NCBI GenBank assembly: GCA_019155185.1
Contig: CM032808.1
Location: 7,926,716-7,990,715 of the forward strand
Length of the DNA stretch: 64,000 nt
Origin: Beaufortia kweichowensis
Lineage: Eukaryota; Chordata; Actinopteri; Cypriniformes; Gastromyzontidae
Direction: 5' to 3'
Shown: in pieces, positions 12,401 through 22,928 of the stretch
How positions within the stretch are numbered: the stretch's first letter is position 1
How the letters are laid out: the number at the start of each line of letters is the position of its first letter
The notes under the pieces: model-generated
The model's input: only the letters and a program-made list of their open reading frames with translations
The model's database searches: none
Told to the model about the DNA's origin: nothing
Made by a program: the position numbers and the translations under genes

Positions 12401-14330
12401 GGTCAGTTGATTCGACCTTGACCTCAGAGGTGTTTGTCAGATGTGTTAGATCACATTAGCATATTGAAAAGCAGTTTCATACACTAAAAAGAACACAGTT
12501 CAAATATTGAACGTGGTGTCCCATAAACCTCCACTGGTTTACTGAGAAATTGTGTTGATGGGTAATGGAAACTGTTTTTTAGGAACTATAAGAAACTATA
12601 ATACTTATTTATTCTGCTGTTACATTATGAGCTATAGAAATTTCAGCAGAAACGTAATTGTTTGAAATACTTAATTAATTAACATGCGAGGATCATGCAT
12701 GACATTGTTTGCATCATAATTTGATTAGGTAGGTTTTTAAAAGATATCAAAAAGATTAATTTTCTTCATAGTTTAATATTATGTCTCCATCTTGTGGTGA
12801 TACTGTTGTTTTTACCTAGTTAAATAATCTGCACAATTTAACTGTATCATTAAATCAATTAAGTTATTGTTACACTTAACAATTTTTTGGACATTAACTA
12901 TTGATATTAACACATACATTTATAACTTATAAGTTTTATTATAATTTATAAATTATACTCTTTATTACGCTCTATTCTGAGAAAGCACGAATCTAAATAT
13001 GTTTGTGAAATAAAATGAATTGAACACACATTAACATTACTCGGGATCTAAAAAATAGATTTATCCACATTTCTGTCTTTATTCTTTATTTTCTTTGTTG
13101 TTAGTAAGAACATGAAAAATCTATCCATACATACAAACAGTAAGAAACACCTGATCTGCCATTCATATAGAATGTTGCCAAACAGGTGTGGCCCTTTAAA
13201 ATAAAGCTATATAATTCAGAAACTTATTCCAAGTGGGGAAAATTAAAATAGTCACAACCAAACATTATTAAAACAAAGATTGATATTGTTTAAAACTGTT
13301 TGACAAGTAAATTAAAAACGTAAACACAAACTCGATCATATGGGATGCTTCAAATTCAAAACATTATTGTGCATTCAGAATTTTCTCCTCTGACTACAAA
13401 AAATAAAAATATCTGTATGCACATCACGTTTTAAAATGTAAGGACATACATAAACAAAGTATTCCAAGCAGTTTCCTTTCCTGTTAATTTACAAGCAAGT
13501 CCCTTATCAGTAAATGTTTCTATTCCTATACAAGTATTAGAAGCAGCCAATGTAATACAATATCACAGGAGAATATAAATAGATGGGCGGTCAATATGCA
13601 ACCAACACTCAGACCTAGTGCAACATCAAGTTAGGATATGGAAATCTTTTATCATTGCAAAAAATGTGCACAGTAAATTATTTTTTGTGTATTTGTTTAC
13701 AACATTTTTCACAACTCTGAAAATTAATGAAAATTAGTGTTCTGTTCACAAAATAGGCAACAAGGCTGTTAAATTTTAAGGAATATCCGGATCTTGCTGG
13801 GATCAGCCGGCATCAATTTATAAACCACACAGGATCTGAATGGATAGAGATAACGTTAATAACCCAGCACAGTGAACATGTGAGAAAAAAGGAAGTGCCT
13901 GAGAAAAAAACAAGTCAGCTACAATTGTGATATGAAAAAATGAAAATATATACACACTGATGTCAGCACATCTCTGTGGGGAACTTGTTTGAAACTTTGT
14001 CTCAGGTTATTATGCTATGATGCACTCTATCACAGTCGTGTTTTTAACTATTTGTGATTTGTTCACCACTCTGAATGGCTCATTAGTCAAACTTTACATT
14101 CAAATAGTTTATAAGAGAAAATCAATCATTCAGTGTATCGTCTGTAAACCTTCTGTAAGGTGCATTCTTTCCTTTAAAGGTGTAGGTAGCGAAATATTTT
14201 GAGCTCACAGTAGAAGAATCCTTGGATAAAGACTGAAAAAAGCTTGTGGGAGGACTCTGGATACTATGTATATGTTTTGACTATACAGGTCGAGTGTCAT
14301 CTATAGTAGATTCAGCCCTGCCAATATGAA
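12401..14330. other. Converging 3' UTRs of arsg (+) and snx11 (-)
   Basis: arsg has AATAAA at 13009-13014. The minus strand carries AATAAA at 13083-13078 and 13090-13085 for snx11. Thus nearly the whole interval is probably untranslated exon, with the two genes ending within roughly 100 bases of each other. A weak CTCF-like motif (minus strand, CACCACAAGATGGAGAC) lies near 12784-12800. No other gene seen. Confidence 0.5.
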
Positions 14331-17300
14331 TTAGTTTGCATCTGGTTGTTGGGCAGTGATTATATGACTATCCTTCTCCTGACATTGCATTGAATCAACC
14401 TCTATGGCTTGTAAAACAAGCGTGTTGACATCAGCAGTATTTGCGTTGAGGTGTTTATTGGAAATTTCAGTGCTTACGTCTTGCACGGTCTCTGTCATCG
14501 GAGCTGTTTGCGTGACTAGTGCTTCCTCAATTCCCTCAAGTATCAAAATGGCACTGCCGGTGTGAACACATTTCGCATTGATCTTGTTCACCTCACCAAC
14601 ATGATCTCCGTTGGATTCTGAATCTGAAAGGCATGTTTCACTGATCTCTGTTTCATTCACTTGCTCTTTATGGATTATTCCATTTTCCTGGATGGCGCCT
14701 TTCTGAGTTATCTCTGCTTTACTTTGTTCTTGTTGTTTAGTGTTTGAGATGTTCTCCTCAGAGGTGCTGGCTTCATCAAGTGCAACATCTTCCCATGTTT
14801 TATCTGCGGCTTCTTCAAGATCACCTTCCTCAGCATTGTCTTTCTGGGCAGCACTGAGATCCAAAATGGCTTCATTGTTATGGACTTTTACAACTGTATC
14901 TTCTTCAGGAACATCTTTGGTAGAAACAGTGGATTCCTGCTGAAAGGCAGCTTCTTGACAGCCCTTTTTTTCTTCACCGGTACCACCAAGAGTCCTCTTC
15001 TCAAATACAGAGGTAATCTCTTCGCCAACAGACATTTCTTGTTCTTGAGCTTTATCTAGATCATCTTGCACATTCTTGACTTCGAAGGGTCCCTCTATCT
15101 TTGGGACCTGATATTCACATCCATCCCTTTGCAGATCACTGACTTTATCATCAAGCCTTTGTGTTTCTTCCTCTTGAACCTTCTGTTCAGGCTCACTTCC
15201 CTGCTTCAAATCAGATCCAGTATGTTCTGAATCACTCAGTCTCGACACCGTTTCTAGATCTGAAACATCTGTAAGTTCACTTGGAGGATGTAGTCCACTT
15301 GACGTGGCTACTGCGTATTGTATTGATGGTAAGAGATGAGCAGGACTGGGAAAAGACATATAACTTTAGAATGGTTTATCTTTATATTCTATTATTATAT
15401 GCTTGATTGTAACTAGTTTTACCTGTCTGCCGATTCATACGGAACAGGGGCCATCCACAACTCTTCGGCCACGCCCCCCTCCTCCTGCACCCATCCACGG
15501 TTAGAGGAAGCATAATTCAGAATGGCCTCTGTCACAGTGTAGGGGGTGTGGCCTTGCACACAGTCCTCAATGTGCTTGACAGGGAGCTGAGTCTGCAGGA
15601 AGAGATGGAGCTGGCTATCGGACAGACATACTGTCATGTGCACCACCCTGAAGGTAAAGACAATAGCTATTAATGCTGGGCTTCATGTAAAGAATATTAA
15701 ATATCATCATGGTGAAACATTTGTCATGTAAAATTGTTAATGATTTTTGTAAGTAGAAAAAAAAAACACTGAAAGGTTAAGAATAAACAGCTAGAACTGA
15801 CCTGTCCAAAAAGCTCTGTAGACCTTTTCTCCTTCTTTCAATAAAGTCATCATTTACAAATGAAAAGTATGACTTTTTGGGCAGATCAGGAACAGGCCTG
15901 TGGGAAAAGACAAAATAAATTAACCAGAAAGCATCTGAATATTATACAAGCATTTCTGAAACATTATTATTTTATTATCTTTTATTATTTTTTAGATTTC
16001 TTTTAAAAACAAAAACAATTCATCACTAGTAATAGTCACTTCAGACAAGACATGAAATATGATCAGGTACACCATCATTTAGAAATGTGTATGTGCTTAC
16101 ACAAGACCGGCATTCTTTTGCAGTTTTTTCTTCAACCACACAAACTCGCTGTATCGTCGCCTCACACAGGATGTTTTCGCAGTGAATGCTTTGCTGTTTG
16201 TCTAGTGACAGACACAGTAACCATAGTCAATACAACCAGACAAAACAACTGTTGAGCTGTAGAAGAATCAGACTTACATACACAATATACCCTACCCTAT
16301 CATACATACATTAATGCGACACACATGTATTCATTATAAAGATCAAGATCATTTTCAAAACATTTTTTATATTCAAAATAAACCATCACATGTCATGCAA
16401 AATCCTCCAAGCATCTCAGTGTTGTAAGCCACAAACAATGAGGTCACTGCCTTCCAGTATGTGATTAAATCAACACAAACACATTAACAATGATTAATAG
16501 TGATTACTGGAAGTGAAAACAGAAAGAATTTTATTTTTTAGAAATCCTTTTTTACAACACTGATCACCTTGAATCTGAATCCCCCTATTGGCAATTCCAT
16601 GCAAATGTCAACATTACTATAAAAAACTATTGGTAAAAACGTTTTTTACCAATAGTTTTCACCATACTGATAACTCAGATGTCAATATTCAGTGCTATAA
16701 ATAACCATGTGAGGTTTCTCTCAAAGCGTTTTTTTTTTCATCCATAGTCAGACAAGTGCCACTTTTTTAGAATGTTCACATCTATAACAGTCCATATTCC
16801 TATATTTTAATAAAATTTTAAACTAAAATACCTATTTAATGTTCTATGACAAGCCATTCTGTCTTTTTTTTTTTTTTTTTATAAATCCTATTTTGTCACT
16901 TCTATAATGCATGTATATTTCCCTTCTCTTAAACAGAAAATTTGTGTATGGACTGATATTTTTCTAATGCCGGGACTCTCAATGGGCGTCTAAGAACAAA
17001 TATTGGTATACCGGTCATAAATACATTCTCTGAAAATGTATATTTCAAGTTTTGACTGCAAATGTCATATCCATGGAATTATGCCTATAACTCATAAAAG
17101 TAGGATTTGTACTTTTGGAGCCTAAAGTCACATATTAAGTTTTTATTTTAAGTTGTACTCACATGAAGGAAAATTTTGAAGTCCACATATGAGTTCCATG
17201 ATCCTTCATTCTGAACACGGGGATCCTGAACCCTCACAGCAATAAATTCCTGTAACAAAAACATGTTTAAACGATCACATTTTAGTTTTAACAAAGCCAA

Positions 17301-17609
17301 TGAAACTTTTAAAGACAACGGGTGAGGCTGCTCTTCGATGGTTATCCAGCAGCATAAACAATACAATACTTAAGTGTTAAGTCTTGACATTTGCATGACT
17401 AACATTCCTACTGTCATCAGATTATGATCAGACTAGAGCACTGACATCACTGGGCAAGCAATCACAAGATTTAGAGTAAACCAACTGTGGTTTGCAAACA
17501 AGTAAAATCAATGTTTGTCTAGATCTGAATCTTTTAGGTGTTTTAGTACAATATTTAAATCTATCACAGCACAGGGATATCTTACATCTTCCTCTTGACT
17601 TTTGATCAT
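14331..17609 (-). CDS. snx11: Sorting nexin 11 with a long acidic C-terminal extension
   Basis: Six coding exons on the minus strand: 17609-17586, 17249-17163, 16201-16101, 15897-15802, 15647-15423 and 15345-14331. They join in frame to 515 residues. Residues ~8-125 form a PX domain: VQDPRVQNEGSWNSYVDFKI, CVRRRYSEFVWL (phosphoinositide-binding RRYSEF), PVPDLP, ERRRKGLQ and DSQLHLFLQTQLP. The extended-PX helices follow (HIEDCVQG, AILNYASSNRGW). SNX11 acts on endosomes in sorting to lysosomes. The first ~178 residues fit SNX11 better than SNX10. The last exon adds 338 residues rich in Glu/Asp/Ser/Thr with no recognisable domain; human SNX11 is only ~270 residues. The start is set by the first in-frame Met of coding exon 1 (MIKSQEED). 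Confidence 0.9.
16590..17083. repeat. Interspersed element, GGCAATTCCA family, copy 1
   Basis: It shares many blocks in the same order with 23411-23925: GGCAATTCCATGCAAATGTC at the start, 'CATACTGATA.CTCAGATG', 'AGACTGATATTTTT' and 'AATACATTCT' in the middle, and a GGAATT-type end. The other copy ends TGGAATTGC, the inverse of the start. This makes it a ~500-bp non-autonomous DNA element. It lies in a snx11 intron. Confidence 0.65.
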
Positions 17610-17640
17610 CCTATTACAGGTAACACGGCACAGTGGACAT
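17586..17640 (-). promoter_or_regulatory. snx11 start exon with an upstream ORF
   Basis: The exon begins at 17640 with an ATG that opens an eight-codon frame (MSTVPCYL, stop TAA), closing five bases before the snx11 start at 17609. Such a uORF could dampen snx11 translation. Confidence 0.5.
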
Positions 17641-18164
17641 CTGTGGAGAAACATAGACAGCAATTAGTAAAATACATAAAAATTCATAACAGCTAGGCTT
17701 GGCCTTTTTAACTCACATGATTTTTTCTTTTCTGTCTTTGATTCTCCATAAGTAAGCAAATATTTTCACAAATCCATAAAAGGAGAAACGAACAGATTCA
17801 TCAGATCTATTGGTCCTATCCCCTTTCCAAAACATTACTGTTGATTTGCCTATCGTGGGTTAAAAAGGGAAGCCAGCATCTTCTGACTTGCTCTTTAACC
17901 CCTAACATGAATCATCTGCCCCACCCCTTCCTCTAAAATACCACTAGTCATGATTATTGGTCAGTTCTGTGGCCAATATAACGATCTTTAAGACTTGAAG
18001 ACAAAGAAAATAAGACCACAACATGCATTTTAATTTTACGCCAAAGCGTATTTTTATTTAAATCAGATATGGATGGAAATAATTGTTGTCTATGGCAGTC
18101 AGACCATTTAATTTACACAAATAACAAAGCGTAAAATACACCACAGACTTTAAGTAACACTTAC

Positions 18165-18420
18165 CGTACGATTTAATTTCCAGCCAATACAAGTACATGA
18201 AAACACACGAGCGTCAAACATAAGTGAAGTAACAAGAAGAAAGTAATGACAGTGTCTTAATTCGATCCAGTGGCACCCAAACTTAACGTTTAAAGAAACG
18301 CAGGTCCGAATATTTAAAAATACGTCAAATGAGAACGCAAATCAGATAGAAACAACAGCGACCAGTTCCTTGTTTTTCGGCTACAATCGAGATGAAATCA
18401 ACTCTGCCATCTAGTGTACT
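18165..18420 (-). promoter_or_regulatory. snx11 non-coding first exon and promoter
   Basis: A donor on the minus strand (CG|gtaagtg) ends an exon at 18165 and would splice to the acceptor at 17641. The region upstream to ~18420 is relatively CpG-rich. It ends with the CTCF-like CACTAGATGGCAGAG (minus strand, 18401-18415). tulp2 begins about 500 bases away in the opposite direction. Confidence 0.45.
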
Positions 18421-18776
18421 GGAGAGTTATTGTCACGTAGCTGTATTGTTTTTTTTTTTATAAATTGCAAATTTATTACTGCAAAAACTGCTGAATTTAA
18501 GAAAATGAAGATAAAGGGATACATTTTGTGAAGTTATCTAAAAAATAAATTATCTAAAGACAATAATCTTATATAAAAGAATATTTTCATAATATTTAGT
18601 AACTAAACTTATATAGTGCTGATTTTGTATAACTAGTATCTTACATCACTTCAGAATCTGATAGCTTCTGATGTTAGTGATGATAGAGAATCCATTGTGT
18701 ATGTGCTGAGTGTAAGAACTTTATCCGCTTTAATCTTCTTTAGCGTCTGTTCATGCAGGTGGAGATGTCAGATGGA

Positions 18777-18803
18777 GGAGAGAGAGAGAGAGAGAGAGAG
18801 AGA
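18777..18803. repeat. GA dinucleotide microsatellite
   Basis: An uninterrupted run of about twelve GA units, probably in the tulp2 5' untranslated region. Confidence 0.9.
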
Positions 18804-18904
18804 CGCTTGAACAAGCGTAGAGACGAGCCTTTGAACATTTTCTCTTGTAACATCTTATATTTTTATAGGTGTTGTACTAACACTATTACTTTGCAACACA
18901 AGAG

Positions 18905-21900
18905 ATGGAGGAAGAAGAGATCCGACAGCAAAAGCTGGACAGTCAGGTGCAGTTTAAATCATTATTCTCTTACTTGACATTACTACAAATATCTAAGAAT
19001 AGAAGACTTTACCATTTTTTTCATTTGTAATGTATGTCCTTTTAAAGCATTTTCTATTACAAATTATATTGTTAGCATAATGATTTGATTAAATTGCTCT
19101 AGGCCTTTTTTAGTGTTTTTCGGTTTATTCCTAGGTTTCAGTTACATTGTGGTGTTTACTTTAACAGACTTCAACATACTAACATTTAATAAGGTTATTT
19201 GTTAGATTTCCCATCAGTTACTCAACACACTGATTATATTATTATCTGTTGTAGCGTTTGCTTTTGATCAAGAGACAACAAAGAAGAAGGACAGACGCTC
19301 GGATGGTCACAGCGAATCATGACATTCATCCAAAGACACGGAGACAGAAAGCTGGATCTGAGGACACAGCTTTGTTAATAAGCCAGTCTCAGAGCAACAC
19401 TTCTCTTAATGGTTGGTAAACACAATAAAAAACAGAATGAGATTTTTCCATGCAGTTATTGATTATAGTAGACCTTATCTTGTTACAATAAAGCTCTGCC
19501 TCTTTGTTAACAGACACACAACCTGAGCAGGTTTATGAAAACACTGTGGAGGAGATCAGTTTAGGTGAACTGAACATTTCCTCCAAGGCAGCAGAAACAT
19601 CAGAAGAGGTGGATGTGTCTCATCCGGTCATGCCCAAGAAAATTGATTTAGAAATTAGTGCCCAGCCGAGCCCAAAATGCATAGACACAGAGATCCAAAC
19701 TGATGCAAAGAAAACAAAGAAAAAATGTTTGAAAAAGGGGCAAGCAAAATGTAAGTGTTTTTGATGATCAGTTATATTTTTTGGTAATAAAGGAATAGTC
19801 CCCAAAAAATGGACCCCATTGACTTGACCATAGTAGTTTTTATTCCTACTATGGAAAGTCATTGAGATCCATTTTTTTGGGTGAACTGTTCCTTTAAATT
19901 GCAAATTCTCTCCAAGTACCAAAAAAAGCAGAAGAACGGGAGGAAAATGAAGACAAAGAGAAGAAATCTATAAAGGAGGAGGACAAGAAAAATAAATCTA
20001 AAGAGAAAGTGAAGACAGGGGAACAATCCTGTGAGTATACCGGAGATGTGTCTCCATTGTTTAAGCATGACAGAAGTTAAAGGCTGTTTCCTGTTGCACT
20101 GCCCAGTGCTAATCTATAAATAGGAAATAACTTGACATTGGCATTGTTAACATTCCAAATATATAAGTGGCACAGTGAAAACTCAATTTTACTTTTACAG
20201 CAATTCAGACCGATTCAGTGGTGGAGTTCAACATTAATGCAGAGAATAAAAATGAATCGGAGAGTGAGGATGAAAGAAAAGACAAGGTGTCAAAGAGCCC
20301 CGTCCCTCCCACACCAAAGAAAAAACAAAAACTGACAGCAGGTCGGTTATTAAAATATTGAATGTCCCAATTTCTCTAATGAAATAAACAGATATGATAT
20401 ATTCCTTCACATTTACCTTTTTTGTATGCATTTAGTAGATTTTTTTCTAATTTGAAACTATCAATTTAAGTCTTAGACAAAATAAAAATGACTTGGTTTC
20501 TTTTGATGTGGCTTGACTTGAATATGACTTTTTAATATATTTCCTTTTTCACTGTAATAGGAGCTGACCTCAGTGACAGTGATGAAGAAAAAACAGATGA
20601 AGATGAGGAAGACAAGAGGGAGATTAAAAAAACATCAAAGAAGCCAAAGAAAGGAGCAAAAAATCTTGCTTCTTTAAACTCCAACTATAAGGAATCTTTT
20701 TCTGACAGTGACTCTTTGGACATGGGAAAGGTAAGATGATTCTTTCAATAAATTAAAAAATTACTGTATTACATTCTATATTTATACATGTTTATGTTTT
20801 GTCTTTATCGTGCAGTCCTCTCCGATGTCTCTGGAGGATTTGGAACTGTTTGCCATGCGTCCAGCTCCAAGAGATGAGACCATTCAGTGCAGGATAACCA
20901 GAGACAGGAGAGGAGTGGAGAAAGGAATCTATCCCACATACTACCTTCACATGGAAAAGGAGGATGGGAAGAGGGTAAGAGAGAATGGTGGATTTTTAGC
21001 ATCTCTGAATTCATTATTTTTCATTTGTCCGTTATTTTGGATGGACAGGTATTTCTGATGGCGGGCAGGAAAAGAAAGAAATGCAAAACTTCAAATTATT
21101 TGATATCAGTTGATCCTACTGATTTATCCAGAGATACAGACAGCTACATAGGCAAATTAAGGTCGGGCGCCATTGCAGTGCATTTTTACACCAGATGTTT
21201 ATATAGTAAATGTTTGTATTTTGTAAAAATAATATAATAAATAATCATTTTAGGTCAAATGTCTTGGGGACCAGATTCACTGTATTTGATAATGGTGAGA
21301 ATCCAGAAAGAAAGCCATTCATCAAAGAAACCGATACCCTGCGTCAAGAGCTGGCTGCAATATGTTATGTATGTTAAGATGTACATTTTTATATTAATAA
21401 TTAAATTAATAATAATCTGGTTCTTTTGATTACTGAAAACTACTTTTTTGTGTTACAGGAGAAAAATGTGTTGGGTTTCAAAGGTCCCAGGAAAATGACG
21501 GTAATCATCCCTGGTATGCATGAAAACGATGAGCGAGTTGTTATCCGTCCAAAAACTGTGAGTACTTTGTTGTGGATTCTTGTTAACAATAGTGGTGTAT
21601 CAATTGACAAAACCATTTGTATAATTATAACATTTCTGTTGAATATGTCATATATGCCATGACATTTTTTTCCCCGTGTTTCAGGAGCTGGAATCTCTGC
21701 TTACTCGATTTGACAACGGTAACAAAGAGAATCTTGTCACCCTTGTAAATAAGTCACCCAGCTGGAATGAGCAAACCCAGTCGTACGTGCTTAACTTCCA
21801 TGGCCGAGTTACACAAGCATCAGTGAAGAATTTTCAGATAGTCCATCCAGATAATAGTGAGTGACAGGTTATTCTAATATAAAATACATTCTGTATTTTA

Positions 21901-22102
21901 GAGTTGTTGTCATGTTATAATGTATGATAAGATTATATTTCATTCTGATTCTTAATATTTTTCTGCAGTGGACTATATTGTGATGCAGTTTGGGCGGGTA
22001 GCAGAGGATGTGTTCTCCATGGATTACAGCTTTCCTCTGTGTGCTCTACAGGCGTTTACTATCACTCTGTCCTCTTTTGATGGCAAACTGGCCTGTGAAT
22101 GA
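18905..22102 (+). CDS. tulp2: Tubby-like protein, TULP2-like
   Basis: Twelve coding exons (18905-18946, 19255-19411, 19514-19750, 19917-20030, 20201-20341, 20561-20730, 20816-20974, 21049-21161, 21254-21368, 21459-21557, 21685-21856, 21969-22102) join in frame to 550 residues. The N-terminus (IRQQKLDSQRLLLIKRQQRR) is the tubby-family N-terminal helix. Residues ~60-290 are low-complexity and Lys/Glu-rich. Residues ~295-550 are a complete tubby domain: RPAPRDETIQCRITRD, AGRKRKKCKTSNYLISVDP (PIP2-binding basic cluster), ELAAICYEKNVLGFKGPRK, LNFHGRVTQASVKNFQIVH and the terminal FDGKLACE. Family members bind PI(4,5)P2 and are linked to ciliary traffic. VYEN, the SNV.GT.FTVFDNG..P block and SLLTRF favour TULP2 over TUB or TULP1, but paralogue assignment is tentative. 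An in-frame TAA upstream fixes the start. Confidence 0.88.
19785..19897. mobile_element. Short TTAA MITE filling tulp2 intron 3
   Basis: The left end AAAGGAATAGTCCCCAAAAA and right end TTTTTTGGGTGAACTGTTCC are inverted and match the GGGATAGTTCACCC family. The element covers most of the 166-bp intron (19751-19916). Confidence 0.65.
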
Positions 22103-22928
22103 TCTTGATTTACCTTTTTCCAGTATCATATGTTATTTTAAAAAGGGAACTTTGCAGTAATTTACAATCAGAAATAATAGAATTACATCTAGACATTTTA
22201 TAATATCTAAGAGTATATCATGTGTGTGTACAAGTGTATACAAGAATACAGTATATTATTGATCTATTCCAACTATTTATTCATGTATAATTAGTACCAT
22301 ACAATTTATGAAGTTTGTTTGATTTTCAAAGCTGTTGTTAAAAGTGTTTGTCAGACATTTTGACAGATATTTTGTTAGATATTATATTCTTCATTAGTTG
22401 ATTTCTTTTTATTTTTTTTAACTTGCATGTATAAAATAAATCACACAACTACTTTTAATCAAGTTAAACCGATTCAAGTTCATATGAAAAGTGTACAATG
22501 ATTTACGACTATACAGACTCAGGCCTTCATTTTTCCTGTAATTATTTTGATGGCTTTCATATATGGAATACGCCACGCATTAGTAAACAGGGTGCATTTC
22601 AGTGCAGCAGGGGGCAGTAGCCTATTTGAACGTCTTTCGGAAACTAACAAAGAAGAAGAACAGCACAAATCTGCATACAAATGCATAGTCCATATAACCT
22701 CTTGTCTGAACGCGAAGTTGATCCATAGTATCTACGTATTCAATTATCGGGGCACCCCGCAGCTCATCAACAATCCACCGTGAGTTATTTGGAGAAGTTA
22801 GCTCCTGCGAAATGTGATTTTGAATGGAAACTCCCTTCTTTTAATTTTAGTTAAAAGTTAGCTGACGCATGATCTGAGCCACTCAAGAAAACTTTCATCT
22901 GAGTTGGATTAGAGACATACATCCAAAA
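22103..22928. other. tulp2 3' UTR and stx4 promoter/5' UTR
   Basis: An AATAAA near 22434-22440 can end tulp2. A CTCF-like motif (TGCAGCAGGGGGCAGTA) lies at 22602-22618 (+). The stretch 22660-22928 is moderately CpG-containing and leads into the stx4 start exon. No other gene seen. Confidence 0.45.

Noticed and set aside
14740..14943. Serine-rich plus-strand frame opposite the snx11 last exon
   Set aside because: It is an antisense reading of Glu/Ser codons in snx11.
18753..18977. Open frame rich in Glu-Arg repeats (GERERERERR)
   Set aside because: It is the translation of the GA microsatellite and runs out of frame through the real tulp2 start exon.
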